Shown: piece by piece, positions 43,256-53,082 of the stretch
How positions within the stretch are numbered: position 1 is the stretch's first letter
Layout: each line of letters opens with the position of its first letter
NCBI GenBank assembly: GCA_025060105.1
Contig: JANXCS010000003.1
Coordinates: 211,341 to 275,340 of the forward strand
Reading direction: 5' to 3'
DNA length: 64,000 bases
From: Pseudothermotoga sp.
GTDB taxonomy: Bacteria; Thermotogota; Thermotogae; Thermotogales; DSM-5069
Program-made: the position numbers and the translations under genes
Notes under the pieces: model-generated
The model's input: the letters and a program-made list of their open reading frames with translations, nothing else
Databases searched by the model: none
Told to the model about the DNA's origin: nothing

Positions 43256-44737
43256 CTATCCCTCCTTGAAGGTGTCTTTCAACACGGCGTACAATTTTTT
43301 GAACTTCGCATAGACTAGCTCATAATTTTGTTGATTTTCTGATGAAGGTTGCGTGGTGGCTTTGAGTTTGTACCAACTTTTGGATATCTTCTCCAGCGGT
43401 AGTTTCGTATAACCAGAGCATGCCAACATGGCTGCACCGTACGAAGCTCCCTCATCCACCGCGGGTTTTTCGATCTGAAAGCCGAGCATGTCTGCGAGCA
43501 TCTGGTTCCAAACCTTGCTCTTCGAACCTCCCCCCGTGATCCTGATGCGCTCCACCCTATCGCCCAACTCTTTCAGAATATCGAAAGAATCCTTGATGCC
43601 GAACGCCACACCTTCGAATATCGCCCGAACGACGTCCCATTTCGAGTGGAACGAGGAAAGGCCGAAGAACACTCCGCGTGCGTGTGGATCTCTGTGCGGA
43701 GTTCTTTCACCGTTCAAGTACGGCAAGAACAACACTCCGTTCGAACCTACAGGTATCTTCGCCACTTCTTCGTTTATTTTTTCGTAATCTTCGTTGAGGA
43801 AACGTTCTTTGAACCACTCTAAAGAGTACGTGGCGGTGAGCATGACCCCCATGTGGTACTTCACACCGAACACCGTGTGCGCGAAGAAATGGACCCTCCC
43901 TTTTGGATCGGAAGATCCGTTCACAACCGGAGCAACAACGGTCCCGGAGGTTCCAAGGCTCACCATCACATCCCCCGGTTCTATCACACCTATTCCCAGC
44001 GCGGCGCAGGCGTTGTCCGCTCCACCGGCAACCACGAAGACTTCCCCTTTTAGTCCCAGCTCTCCGGCCAAGTTTTTCTTCACCTTCCCAACGATCTGGT
44101 CTGATCTTGAAAGAGTCGGAAGCCAACTTTTTTGTATCTCGAAAGTTTCGAGCACCTCTTCGCACCAATCCAGCTTGGACACATCGTAGAGCATCGTGCC
44201 AGACGCGTCGGAATGTTCCGTGGCGAACTCGCCGGTGAGCATGAAGTTGGTGAAATCTTTCGGCAGCATGATCTTTCTGATCCTTTTAAACAGCTCAGGT
44301 TGGTGTTTCTTCAACCACAGTATCTTCGGCAACGTGAAGCCAGGCAAGATGGGATTTCCGACCAAGCTGAGCACTCTCTTTTCTCCACCGAGTTTTTCGG
44401 TCGCTTCCTCGCACTCCGTGTGGGTGCGCTGGTCGCACCAGAGGATCGCGTTGTGTATGGGTTTGTCAGATTCATCCAGAGCGACCAAACTGTGCATCTG
44501 TCCGCTGGTGGATATGGAAACGATCTTCCCCGAAAGCTGTTCGGCACGCTCGGCCAGCTTCCTCAAAACCTTCTTGACCGCCAGCCACCAATCTTCGGGC
44601 CTTTGCTCCGCCCAGCCAGGCTTCGGGGTGAGCATGCTCAACTTTTCGTTCTCTATGGCTCGAACGTTCCCAAACGCATCCACCAAGATCCCCTTCACTC
44701 CCGTGGTACCCACGTCCAATCCCACGAACAGCTCCAC
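43256..44737 (-). CDS. xylB: Xylulokinase
   Basis: A 493-residue FGGY-family kinase that phosphorylates D-xylulose to xylulose 5-phosphate. The ATP-binding opening is GLDVGTTGVKG; ISTSGQMHSLVALD and NAILWCDQRT are typical of XylB; GGADNACAALGIG contains the catalytic Asp, and GGGSKSKVWNQMLADM is the second FGGY signature. The start is GTG at 44737, 8 nt after GAGG; the GTG three codons earlier overlaps that site. It follows the ROK repressor by 10 nt, so kinase and regulator are in one operon with the xylosidase and esterase. Xylose isomerase, the enzyme before it, is not in this window. Confidence 0.93.
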   Translation of the reverse strand: MELFVGLDVGTTGVKGILVDAFGNVRAIENEKLSMLTPKPGWAEQRPEDWWLAVKKVLRKLAERAEQLSGKIVSISTSGQMHSLVALDESDKPIHNAILWCDQRTHTECEEATEKLGGEKRVLSLVGNPILPGFTLPKILWLKKHQPELFKRIRKIMLPKDFTNFMLTGEFATEHSDASGTMLYDVSKLDWCEEVLETFEIQKSWLPTLSRSDQIVGKVKKNLAGELGLKGEVFVVAGGADNACAALGIGVIEPGDVMVSLGTSGTVVAPVVNGSSDPKGRVHFFAHTVFGVKYHMGVMLTATYSLEWFKERFLNEDYEKINEEVAKIPVGSNGVLFLPYLNGERTPHRDPHARGVFFGLSSFHSKWDVVRAIFEGVAFGIKDSFDILKELGDRVERIRITGGGSKSKVWNQMLADMLGFQIEKPAVDEGASYGAAMLACSGYTKLPLEKISKSWYKLKATTQPSSENQQNYELVYAKFKKLYAVLKDTFKEG

Positions 44738-44747
44738 GCAGATCACC

Positions 44748-45884
44748 TCAAACGACTTTCTCTATGATGTCCTCAACGGCGAGCACGGCCGCCCCGACCA
44801 AGTTCGAACTTATCGTGCCGAACACGGATGGCCTGATCCTCAGGTCCTTCACCGCATCCCTCAACGCTCTCTTTTTGACCTCTTCCTCTACGATCTTGTA
44901 GAAATACTCACCAAGGTCTTGCACCTCTCCACCCAAGATCACCAACTTCGGATTGAGAATGTTGACGATGTTCACGATACCGACGGCTATGTTTTCGGCG
45001 AGCCTTTCGAAGACTCTGCGACTGTCACTCTTCTTCTTCAAAGCCGAGAACTTCTCGATGGCGTTCTTGCCTTCGAGCTGACCTTCGTAGTGTTCTATGG
45101 CCCAGTTTATCGACGAGTACAATTCCCAGCAACCCGTGTTGGAACAATGACAGTGCCTGTCGGAATGTATATCGATCGTCATGTGGCCCGCCTCACCGGC
45201 AGTGTAAGATGGCCCTCTGTACACCTTCCCATCGAGCAGAACGCCAGTTCCCACACCTTCCCTCACCACGATGAACACGGCTTCCCTCACTTCTTTCAAG
45301 TCCTCCGAATGGTACTTCTCAGCCATCATGGAGAGGTTCGCTTCGTTGTCGGCGAGTATGGGTACGTCCACTTCGAACAGTGCTGGGATCGAAACGTCCT
45401 GCCAACGCAGGTTCGGAGCCATCAATATCCTGTTTTCTTCCATGTTGACCATGCCAGGTATGGAGAAGGAAACACGGTTGATGTTCTTATCCACAGAATA
45501 TTTGTCGAAGATCTCCCTGACCTTGGCGAAGAACTTGGCGGGATCTTTCGGCGTTTCGAAGGATCCGCCGAGCACCACGGTACCATCGAAATAGCCAAGA
45601 CCGTACGTCGTGACGTTCACTCCCACGTCGAACACCAAACTCAAAAAGGCATCGTTACGCACATCGAGCAGGATCCGACGCCGGCCAGGTGAATTCTTTC
45701 CCACGGTGCCAATTTCGCGCACGTAACCTTCGTCTATCAGCTCTTTCGTTATCCTAGTCACACTGCTCGCCGTCAATCCCGTGATGCTCGATATCTCCGA
45801 TCGGGAGATCGGACGGTTCTCATGGATCACCTTCAGAATGTTCCGCTTGTTCAGTACCTTGATCCATGGTGAGTTGTACTTCAA
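44748..45884 (-). CDS. xylR: ROK-family xylose-responsive repressor
   Basis: A 378-residue ROK regulator. A winged helix-turn-helix occupies about residues 1-75 (PISRSEISSITGLTASSVTR). The ROK sugar-binding domain follows, with GVGTGVLLDGK, the ExGH-type segment AGEAGHMTI, and the zinc motif CHCSNTGCWELYSS. In Thermotoga, the xylose regulator XylR is of this type and controls the xylan genes; location between the acetylxylan esterase and xylB gives the same conclusion here. The start is TTG at 45884, 8 nt after GGAGG. Candidate operators are at 40757-40771, 40605-40631 and the promoter at 54996-55024. Confidence 0.9.
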   Translation of the reverse strand: MKYNSPWIKVLNKRNILKVIHENRPISRSEISSITGLTASSVTRITKELIDEGYVREIGTVGKNSPGRRRILLDVRNDAFLSLVFDVGVNVTTYGLGYFDGTVVLGGSFETPKDPAKFFAKVREIFDKYSVDKNINRVSFSIPGMVNMEENRILMAPNLRWQDVSIPALFEVDVPILADNEANLSMMAEKYHSEDLKEVREAVFIVVREGVGTGVLLDGKVYRGPSYTAGEAGHMTIDIHSDRHCHCSNTGCWELYSSINWAIEHYEGQLEGKNAIEKFSALKKKSDSRRVFERLAENIAVGIVNIVNILNPKLVILGGEVQDLGEYFYKIVEEEVKKRALRDAVKDLRIRPSVFGTISSNLVGAAVLAVEDIIEKVV

Positions 45885-45887
45885 GTC

Positions 45888-46868
45888 TCATTCCTCCTTT
45901 TTTGAAACGACTCTTTTTAGAAATTTTAATTTCTTTTGTGCGTGGTGTGAACCCCCTCCTTCGTGTCCCGCGAACGGGTACACCTCGATGTGCTTATCAC
46001 CGGCGTAATGGTTGTACGCTGCGAACACCGTTGAAGGTGGACATATTTCGTCTTGCAGTGCGACGGAAAACAGTGCAGGAACTTTCGAACGCACAGCGAA
46101 ATTCACACCATCGAAATACGAAAGCGTTATGAAGACCTGCTCCGCATGGTCTGGATGGATCTTGCAATAGCGTGTTATCTCCGCATAAGGCGTCGTATCG
46201 ACGAGTCGAACCGCCCTTTCGAAATGGCACAAGAACGGCACATCACAGATGAGTGCTTTGACCTTGTTCGACAGCGCACTCGTGGCCAACGCGATGCCTC
46301 CACCTTGACTGGTGCCTGCCACGACGATCCTGGTTGCATCGATTCTTTCGAAATGCACGATCGATTCGACCGCCATCACCGCGTCGGTGAACACCCTTCG
46401 ATAATAATAATTTTTCGGATCGAGTATCCCCCTAGTTACGAAGCCGGGATACTGTGGTCCAGAGATCGCTTCGTAGTCTGGGGTGTCCCCCTTGAGCCAA
46501 CCGCTACCTTGCCCGCGCGTGTCCATCACGAAGTGTGCATAACCTGCGCACGCGTAGAACAACCAATCGTGTGGAAAACCTCTACCACCACCGTAACCCA
46601 CAAATTCCACGACGCACGGTAATTTTTCCGACGCACCTTTCGGTAGGATCAACCACGCCTTGATCTTCTGTCCAAGATAACCGCTGAACGTTACGTCGTA
46701 GGTGTCGAGAAGCTTCAGTCCAAAATCCACCGGTTCGAACCGCGGTGGCTCGAAGAACCTCTTGGTCTCCTCGATCGTTTTCTTCCAAAATTCGTCGAAG
46801 TCTGGCTCTTCGTGCCTCTTTGGAAGATACTTCTTCAGCTCTTCCAGTGGAAGATCGTACTGTGCCAC
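45888..46868 (-). CDS. CE7 acetylxylan esterase / cephalosporin-C deacetylase
   Basis: A 326-residue alpha/beta hydrolase of carbohydrate esterase family 7, closely like T. maritima TM0077. The catalytic triad is Ser187 in GTSQGG, Asp273 in LQDEICPP and His302 in AGHEGGG, and the family mark RGQGSG lies near residue 118. No signal peptide is seen, so it removes acetyl groups from imported acetylated xylo-oligosaccharides in the cytoplasm. The start is GTG at 46868, immediately after the GH3 stop codon (TGAGTG), meaning tight coupling. CE7 enzymes are hexamers with relaxed acyl-acceptor specificity. Confidence 0.95.
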   Translation of the reverse strand: MAQYDLPLEELKKYLPKRHEEPDFDEFWKKTIEETKRFFEPPRFEPVDFGLKLLDTYDVTFSGYLGQKIKAWLILPKGASEKLPCVVEFVGYGGGRGFPHDWLFYACAGYAHFVMDTRGQGSGWLKGDTPDYEAISGPQYPGFVTRGILDPKNYYYRRVFTDAVMAVESIVHFERIDATRIVVAGTSQGGGIALATSALSNKVKALICDVPFLCHFERAVRLVDTTPYAEITRYCKIHPDHAEQVFITLSYFDGVNFAVRSKVPALFSVALQDEICPPSTVFAAYNHYAGDKHIEVYPFAGHEGGGSHHAQKKLKFLKRVVSKKEE

Positions 46869-49184
46869 TCAGAAGACCTCCACTTCGCTGAAGAATTTCC
46901 TGTACGTCGGCACTCTCCTCTCCTCACCCACCAGTTCGGCCTGTGCCGTGAACTTGATATCGTTCGAAGAAGAGCCGACCATGAATCTGTAAACGCCCGG
47001 CTCCACGACCAACTCCATGTACCTGTTGTAGTAAGCGAGAACGTCCGTATCTATCTTGAACGTCACGGTTTTTTCCTCACCAGGTTCGAGATGTACCCTC
47101 ACAAACCCCTTCAACTCCTTCACAGGTCTGGTGACGGAGGCATGCTCCCTTCCGACGTAGAGCTGAACGATCTCATCGCCTTCCCTATCTCCAACGTTCT
47201 TCACGTTCAATTTCAAAACGACCTTACCTCCCGTGGCGACCTGCGGTGTTTGTAGCTCGAAGTTGGTGTATTCAAACTTCGTGTAAGATAAACCATGTCC
47301 GAACGCGAACAACGGCTCTACAGATTCATCGACGTAATCTTTGTGCCAGTGGGACCTTCCGCCCGAAGGCTTCACGTAATGGAAAACTGGCAATTGTCCC
47401 GCACTCCTTGGAAAACTGATGGGCAATTTCCCAGAAGGATTCACCTTACCCAAAAGCACATCGACTATCGCTTCGGCTCCAGCCTCTCCCAACAACCAAG
47501 CTTCGACGATGGCGTTGATTCTGTCCGCGATGTTGCCCAACGCGTAAGGTCTACCCGTGACGAGCACCAACACTGTGGGTTTTTTGGTCTTCAAAAGTTC
47601 CATCAAGAGTTTTTCTTGCAACCCTGGTAGTTTCAAATTCGCACTGTCTCTCGATTCACCGGAAGTACAATCTTTCGTTAGACCGGATCTGTCACCCAAA
47701 ACGGCCACGATCACATCGCACTTCTCCGCGATCTTCACAGCTTTTTCGATCTGCTCTTCTGCTTCGAGTACACCACAACCTTCCACCCACTCAACTTCGA
47801 CTCCCTGCGATTTGAAGGCATCGTAAACGCTCTTGAAACTCTTCAGCTCTTTTTCAACGATTTCTTCCACCTTCTTCAAGTTGAACTTCGGCGCGTTGAT
47901 CGCTCCAACGTTTGCCGTGTCGAGTAGAGCTTTTATGTGCGTGTAGTAAGAATAATCGCCGAACATGTTGCGCACATTTTTAGAGTTGGGACCGACGAGT
48001 GCGATCTTCAACCCCCTCTTCAAAGGTAATATCCCATCGTTCTTCAACACCACGATGGATTTTCTGGCCACTTCCAGAGCCAGCTCGTAGTGTCTCGAGA
48101 GGGACTTCACTTCGTCCACGTAAGGTTGGTCGAACAGACCGAGTCTGAATTTCATCATCAACACGCGCAGGACAGCTTCGTCGAGCAAGCTTTCAGACAG
48201 TATGCCATTCTGTACGAGGTACTTCAGTTCCCCGTAGCAGTCTATCTTCGGAAGCTCTATGTCTATTCCAGCTTCCAGCGCGTACATCGCCGCTTGAGCC
48301 TTGTTCTTGGCGAGTCTATGGTACTGGCACAACATGTCGATGGCGAAATAGTCCGAAACCACGATCCCTCTGAAACCCCATTCCTTTCTGAGCACGTTCG
48401 TCAAAAGTTCTTTCGAAGAGGCACACGGTACACCGTCGATCTCACTGTAAGAATTCATGATGGAAAGAACGTTGGCCTGTTTCACCGCAGCTTCGAACGG
48501 CAACATGAACACTTCGCGCAGTTCTCTGGGAGCTATGTTCGTCGGAGCCCAGTTCTTTCCACCTTCAGAAGCGCTGTAACCCACATAGTGCTTCGCCGTG
48601 GCAACGACACCGCTCTTTTGAAGACCTTCGATGTAAGCAACCCCCATGCGCGCCACGAGGTAAGGCGATTCACCGAAGCTCTCTTCGGTCCTTCCCCACC
48701 TCGGATCCCTCACCACGTCGAGCACCGGTGCCAAACCTTGATGGGCTCCAACCTTCTTTACGTCCTCACCGATGGCCTGCGCGACTCTTTGAACCAACGA
48801 AGGCTCCCACGTGCTCGCCATCGCTATAGCTTGTGGAAAGTTCGTCGCACCCAGGCCCATGTAACCTGCCAAGCACTCTTCGTGCACCATCGCTGGTATT
48901 CCCAGTCTGGTTTGTTCCAAAAGATACTTTTGAATTTGATTGACGAACTTCACTACCTCCGCCGGCTCGAAGTTCGTCGCCCCACCAGGCCTCGTGATCT
49001 GCCCCACGCCGTGCTTCAACAACTCTTTCGCCTTCTCTTTCGAAAAGTTTCCCTCTTCATCCAACAATTCATAACCCCAGATCGAACCGAGCTGTGCCAC
49101 CTTTTCATCCAGGTTCATCCTCGAAAGCAAATCTTTCGCCCTCAACTCGATGGGTGCATCCTTTTTTCTGTAAAGTTCCATCAT
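46869..49184 (-). CDS. GH3 beta-xylosidase/beta-glucosidase
   Basis: A 771-residue family-3 enzyme without signal peptide. The N-terminal barrel holds RWGRTEESFGESPYL and the nucleophile Asp in GIVVSDYFAID near residue 280. The C-terminal alpha/beta domain includes VIVAVLGDRSGLTKDCTSGE with the likely acid/base Glu, and a fibronectin-III-like domain (VVLKLNVKNVGDREGDEIVQ) ends the protein. T. maritima has a beta-xylosidase in the same position (TM0076). The start is ATG at 49184 (or the next codon, also ATG) after GGGAGGTAG. It lies 12 nt from the upstream ATPase gene. It degrades imported xylo-oligosaccharides to xylose. Confidence 0.94.
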   Translation of the reverse strand: MMELYRKKDAPIELRAKDLLSRMNLDEKVAQLGSIWGYELLDEEGNFSKEKAKELLKHGVGQITRPGGATNFEPAEVVKFVNQIQKYLLEQTRLGIPAMVHEECLAGYMGLGATNFPQAIAMASTWEPSLVQRVAQAIGEDVKKVGAHQGLAPVLDVVRDPRWGRTEESFGESPYLVARMGVAYIEGLQKSGVVATAKHYVGYSASEGGKNWAPTNIAPRELREVFMLPFEAAVKQANVLSIMNSYSEIDGVPCASSKELLTNVLRKEWGFRGIVVSDYFAIDMLCQYHRLAKNKAQAAMYALEAGIDIELPKIDCYGELKYLVQNGILSESLLDEAVLRVLMMKFRLGLFDQPYVDEVKSLSRHYELALEVARKSIVVLKNDGILPLKRGLKIALVGPNSKNVRNMFGDYSYYTHIKALLDTANVGAINAPKFNLKKVEEIVEKELKSFKSVYDAFKSQGVEVEWVEGCGVLEAEEQIEKAVKIAEKCDVIVAVLGDRSGLTKDCTSGESRDSANLKLPGLQEKLLMELLKTKKPTVLVLVTGRPYALGNIADRINAIVEAWLLGEAGAEAIVDVLLGKVNPSGKLPISFPRSAGQLPVFHYVKPSGGRSHWHKDYVDESVEPLFAFGHGLSYTKFEYTNFELQTPQVATGGKVVLKLNVKNVGDREGDEIVQLYVGREHASVTRPVKELKGFVRVHLEPGEEKTVTFKIDTDVLAYYNRYMELVVEPGVYRFMVGSSSNDIKFTAQAELVGEERRVPTYRKFFSEVEVF

Positions 49185-49196
49185 TCTACCTCCCTT

Positions 49197-50156
49197 TCAT
49201 CTGTACAAAAAACACTTCACGATCACGTTCTCGACTTCGAAATGATTGGGAGATTCTCTCTTGCAGATGTCCATCACCTTCGGACATCTTCCAGCGAACT
49301 TACAACCCACCTTCAGATACTCTTCGTGGTCCAACTCTGCGAGCCTCACCTTCGACGTCCATCTTTTCGATGGATCGGGTTCCGGTACGGAATCTCTCAA
49401 CAGCTGCGTGTAGGGATGTTTTGGCCTTTGAAGCACGCTGTCCGCTGGTCCAAGCTCGACGATCTCTCCACGGAACATGATCGCCATCCTATCGCTCACG
49501 TAGTAAGCCGTGGCGAGATCGTGTGTGATGTAGAGCACGCTCAAACCGAGTTTGTCGCGCAGATCTTTGAACAAGTTCACTATCGACATCCTCAAAGATG
49601 CGTCCACCATCGAAACGGGTTCATCGGCGATGAGGAGGCTGGGGTTGGTGAGCAACGCGCGAGCGATGGAGATCCTTTGAAGTTGTCCACCAGAAAATTC
49701 GCTCGGATATTTCTCACAGAACTCGTCGTACGACACGCCCACAGCTTCCAATTTTTCCTTCACGATCTTCACCGCTTCATTTTTGTCCTGCGTGATGTCG
49801 AAGTTTTCGATCAATTCGAAGAAGTATCTATCGACCTTCCTGAGGGGATTGAAGGTGGAAAAGGGGTTCTGAAAGACTGCCTGTATCTCCTTCCTCAGCT
49901 TGAAACGTTCTTTCGGTTTAACGTTATCTATCCTTCTACCTCTGTATTCGATCGTTCCAGAAGTTGGGTGCTCAAAACCGAGTAAGATCTTCGCGATCGT
50001 TGTTTTTCCACAACCACTCTCTCCAGCGAGCGTGAAGATCTCAGAGTTTCCTATCGTGAAAGATACGTTGTTGACAGCGACGATCTTCGCTCTGGAAAAG
50101 ATGCTACCTATGGTGAAAATCTTCGTCAGATTGTTGATCTTCAAAATGTCAGACAA
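49197..50156 (-). CDS. Oligopeptide-type ABC transporter ATP-binding protein (OppF-like, second system)
   Basis: A 319-residue ATPase with Walker A GESGCGKTTIAK, signature FSGGQLQRISIARALL and Walker B LLIADEPVSMVD; the C-terminal GCKFAGRCPKVMDIC has the family cysteine set. The start is TTG at 50156, directly after the partner's stop and 8 nt from GGAGG. It is the last transporter subunit gene before GH3, exactly as in the T. maritima TM0071-TM0077 order. With its partner it drives uptake of xylo-oligosaccharides or xylobiose. Confidence 0.9.
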   Translation of the reverse strand: MSDILKINNLTKIFTIGSIFSRAKIVAVNNVSFTIGNSEIFTLAGESGCGKTTIAKILLGFEHPTSGTIEYRGRRIDNVKPKERFKLRKEIQAVFQNPFSTFNPLRKVDRYFFELIENFDITQDKNEAVKIVKEKLEAVGVSYDEFCEKYPSEFSGGQLQRISIARALLTNPSLLIADEPVSMVDASLRMSIVNLFKDLRDKLGLSVLYITHDLATAYYVSDRMAIMFRGEIVELGPADSVLQRPKHPYTQLLRDSVPEPDPSKRWTSKVRLAELDHEEYLKVGCKFAGRCPKVMDICKRESPNHFEVENVIVKCFLYR

Positions 50157-51143
50157 TCACGATCCCTCCAAGAGCCAGCAAGCAACTTTATGAGAAGCGT
50201 TCAAACTCACAAGGACTGGTTCTTCAAGCTCACACTTTTTCATCTTGAAAGGACATCTGGGATGAAAGGTGCAACCTGCAGGCAGGTTCAAAAGCGACGG
50301 GGGACTTCCAGGCAGACCTTCCCTTTTGGATTTGTCGCCGAACCTGGGGAGTGATCCGATCAAATACTTCGTGTATGGATGCTTCGGTTCGTTGAACAAC
50401 TCTTCCGTGGGAGCTTCTTCTATCAACTTGCCAGCGTACATGATGCTCATCCTATCGGACACGTTCGCGTGCACACCCATATCGTGCGTCACGAGCACCA
50501 GAGAACTACCGTAGAGAGTCTGTATTTCTTTCAAAAGCTGAATCACACCGCGCTGTGTGACGACATCCAGAGCGGTGGTCGGTTCGTCTGCGATGATGAC
50601 CTTAGGCTTCAAAACGGTGGCGAGCGCTATGGTCACCCTCTGTCTCATACCGCCAGAAAGCTGGTGTGGATAGGCGTTGAGTATCTTCAAAGGAAGGCCG
50701 AGTTCTTTCAAATGCTCTTTGGCCATCTCGTAAGCGTCAGATTTACTCTTTCCTTTCAAATGGCTGAAGATGAAATCTTTGAAGGTGTCTTTTATTTTCA
50801 GAACGGGATTCAGCACGCTCATCGAACCTTGAGGAACGTAAGAAGCGAACGACCATCTCAACCTTTTTCTCTCGCTCTCTTCGATCGAATATATATCGAT
50901 CGCACCTTCGCCGTCTGCATAGTAAACCTTTCCTCCCATCAACCTGAGCGGTGGTTCGACTGCGGCGAACAGGACTTTGAGCAGGGTCGTTTTTCCACAA
51001 CCACTTTCACCGGCTATACCGTGCACCAAGCCTTCGGAAACGCTCAAGTCGACCCCATCGACGGCCTTGATGGTCCTTCTTTCTCCAAAGATTTCGAGTA
51101 CATAATAGGCCTTGATGTTTTCAGCTTTGATCAACGTTTTCAT
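50157..51143 (-). CDS. Oligopeptide-type ABC transporter ATP-binding protein (OppD-like, second system)
   Basis: A 328-residue ATPase with Walker A GESGCGKTTLLK, signature LSGGMRQRVTIALA, Walker B VIIADEPTTALD and C-terminal GCTFHPRCPFKMKKC. The start is ATG at 51143, 8 nt after GAGG; the longer form beginning at 51152 overlaps that site. It forms a heterodimer with the following ATPase. The gene lies 10 nt after the OppC-like permease. Confidence 0.9.
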   Translation of the reverse strand: MKTLIKAENIKAYYVLEIFGERRTIKAVDGVDLSVSEGLVHGIAGESGCGKTTLLKVLFAAVEPPLRLMGGKVYYADGEGAIDIYSIEESERKRLRWSFASYVPQGSMSVLNPVLKIKDTFKDFIFSHLKGKSKSDAYEMAKEHLKELGLPLKILNAYPHQLSGGMRQRVTIALATVLKPKVIIADEPTTALDVVTQRGVIQLLKEIQTLYGSSLVLVTHDMGVHANVSDRMSIMYAGKLIEEAPTEELFNEPKHPYTKYLIGSLPRFGDKSKREGLPGSPPSLLNLPAGCTFHPRCPFKMKKCELEEPVLVSLNASHKVACWLLEGS

Positions 51144-51153
51144 GCACAACACC

Positions 51154-52008
51154 TCAAGCTCTACCGATCCTTTGAATCCTCATTCTCGGATCGAGATATT
51201 CGCTGACGCTCACAGACATCAAATACAGTGCGATGAACAGAAAAACACTGACCGTCACGGGTGTGAGTATCCACCACCAATAGCCCAGCAGGATCGATTG
51301 ATAGTTAATCGCCCAATAGAGCATCGTTCCGATCAGAGGCACTTCCAAATTCAAAACGCCCAAGATGGCCAGGACGATCTCCATGCCTATCGCCCAGGAC
51401 ATGTTCCCTATGAGCGTGGCGAAGATCAAAGGTATCAAGAAAGGCATGTACTCTTTGAAGACTATCGCGAATGTCGATGAACCTGAGAGTATCGCCGTGT
51501 AGGTGAAATCCCTTTCACGCAGACTCAAAACTTGAGACCTGATCACCCTCGCATCCCACGCCCAACCGAACACACCGAGCAACAATCCCAAGCTGGCGAG
51601 GTTCATCCTTCCCTTCACCATGACGGCGAACATCAGGATGATCAGGAGCAGGGGGATTATCAAAAAAGAATCGCTCAGGAACATCAACACCCTGTCGGTT
51701 TTACCACCCTTGTGCCCCGCAGTCAACCCTATGATTATGGCTATGATGCGCGACACCGTGCTGGCGATCAGAGACATCGTGAGTGAGTTCCTCACGGCGA
51801 ACGTGAGGAGCCAAAACACGTCCTGTCCAGTGGAAGTGGTGCCGAGTATGTGTGGCCAGTGTGGAGGTAAATCCCTCGGAACCACTCTCCATCTGTAGGG
51901 GTTGTAAGGTGAAAAGAAAGAGAGTATGGAGAGCGTTAAGAGCACGAGGCAAACGATGAAAGCGAATCTGAACCTAACATCTTTGAGTAGATCTTTCAAC
52001 ACCCTCAT
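51154..52008 (-). CDS. Oligopeptide-type ABC transporter permease (OppC-like, second system)
   Basis: A 284-residue six-helix permease. HILGTTSTGQDVFWLLTFAV corresponds to the OppC opening motif LGTDxxGRDV, here with TGQD in place of GRD, and the EAA loop reads TAILSGSSTFAIVFKEYMPF. It lacks the soluble insertion of its paralogue at 38459-39568. The start is ATG at 52008, 9 nt after GAGGGG; the TTG three codons upstream is too close. The C-terminus ends YLDPRMRIQRI as usual. Confidence 0.88.
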   Translation of the reverse strand: MRVLKDLLKDVRFRFAFIVCLVLLTLSILSFFSPYNPYRWRVVPRDLPPHWPHILGTTSTGQDVFWLLTFAVRNSLTMSLIASTVSRIIAIIIGLTAGHKGGKTDRVLMFLSDSFLIIPLLLIILMFAVMVKGRMNLASLGLLLGVFGWAWDARVIRSQVLSLRERDFTYTAILSGSSTFAIVFKEYMPFLIPLIFATLIGNMSWAIGMEIVLAILGVLNLEVPLIGTMLYWAINYQSILLGYWWWILTPVTVSVFLFIALYLMSVSVSEYLDPRMRIQRIGRA

Positions 52009-52021
52009 TCGGCTCAACCCC

Positions 52022-53029
52022 TCATCTGTATCTGACTCTTGGGTCGAACACGGGATAGAGCATATCTATCACGAAGATGCTCGTGGTGATGACGAATATC
52101 GACATCGTCATGATGCCCATCAGCAGATTGTAATCGCCCGTGAAGATCGCGTTGTAGAGGAGCGTTCCTAAACCAGGATAAGAGAACACGATTTCGGTGA
52201 TCAGAGCGCCACTGAATATCTGTCCCAGGGAGAGGGCCAGACCTGTGATCTGTGGTAACATCGCGTTCCTCATGACGTACCTGCCCACGATCTTGGACTG
52301 GCTCAACCCACCGAGTTTCGCGTACATCACGAAATCTTCGTTCTTGACGCTCTGCACCACGAGTTTCATGGCTTGAAACCACAGAAACACACCTATGAGT
52401 ATCAGAGACAGAGCCGGTAAAAAGGCGTATCTGAGCAGTATGAGGATACTTTTCAGATCGAAGCTGATCCTACCGCCTATCAAGAACCCCCCACCGAGCG
52501 GAAAGATCGGTATCAAATAAGCGAACAACAAAAGCAGACTGAGCGCCAGCACATAGTAAGGCATCGGTCTTATCACCATCGATACCGCATCCAAAGTCTT
52601 AGCCCATCTTTTTTGTGGAAAATATCCCGCCAACGCTCCGAGCACGTTCCCAACCAGCCACGAAATCAACGTGGTCGTTAAAAGTAGTCCGAGCGTCCAA
52701 GGCAGAGATTGTCTTATCAGAGAAATGACGGGTACAGGGAATTGATAGTAAGAAGGGCCGAAATCTCCCTTCAAAAGTCTTCTCCAAAAACCGACGTACT
52801 GTTCCCACAACGTTCCTTTCAAACCGTACAGTTCTTTGAGCGTTTCGATCATGTAGTTGAGCGTCTTTGGATCCAGATACGCTCCAGCGGACGTGATCTG
52901 TCCTATCATCTGTTGAATGGGATCGATCGGTAGAAGCCTTGGGATGATGAAAACTACGGTCACACCCACCAAGATGACTAGAAAATAGATGATGATCCTT
53001 GGAAGAAGATAACTTTTGAGAAATCTCAA
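52022..53029 (-). CDS. Oligopeptide-type ABC transporter permease (OppB-like, second system)
   Basis: A 335-residue permease beginning LRFLKSYLLPRIIIYFLVIL, with IPRLLPIDPIQQMIG as the conserved ExxPGDP-equivalent region and EAA loop YAKLGGLSQSKIVGRYVMRN. The start is TTG at 53029, 8 nt after AGGAGG. The open frame runs 57 nt further upstream but that part contains the GC-rich stem-loop at 53053-53074 and is not likely to be translated. It pairs with the following OppC-like permease. Confidence 0.89.
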   Translation of the reverse strand: MRFLKSYLLPRIIIYFLVILVGVTVVFIIPRLLPIDPIQQMIGQITSAGAYLDPKTLNYMIETLKELYGLKGTLWEQYVGFWRRLLKGDFGPSYYQFPVPVISLIRQSLPWTLGLLLTTTLISWLVGNVLGALAGYFPQKRWAKTLDAVSMVIRPMPYYVLALSLLLLFAYLIPIFPLGGGFLIGGRISFDLKSILILLRYAFLPALSLILIGVFLWFQAMKLVVQSVKNEDFVMYAKLGGLSQSKIVGRYVMRNAMLPQITGLALSLGQIFSGALITEIVFSYPGLGTLLYNAIFTGDYNLLMGIMTMSIFVITTSIFVIDMLYPVFDPRVRYR

Positions 53030-53052
53030 GACTTCGACCTCCTTTTGAAAGA

Positions 53053-53074
53053 GCTGGGGCGCGCACGCCCCAGC
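53053..53074 (-). promoter_or_regulatory. Intercistronic stem-loop after a binding-protein gene
   Basis: GCTGGGGCG and CGCCCCAGC form a perfect 9-bp stem with a 4-nt loop, between the binding-protein stop (53083) and the permease start. No long T-tract follows on the transcribed strand, so stabilisation of the upstream mRNA is more likely than termination. Confidence 0.72.
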
Positions 53075-53082
53075 CGTTTTCG

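Noticed and set aside
48090-49985. 631-codon open frame on the plus strand opposite GH3 and an ABC ATPase
   Set aside because: Both opposite-strand genes have complete catalytic motifs; the plus-strand protein is His/Arg-rich without domains, as expected for an antisense shadow.
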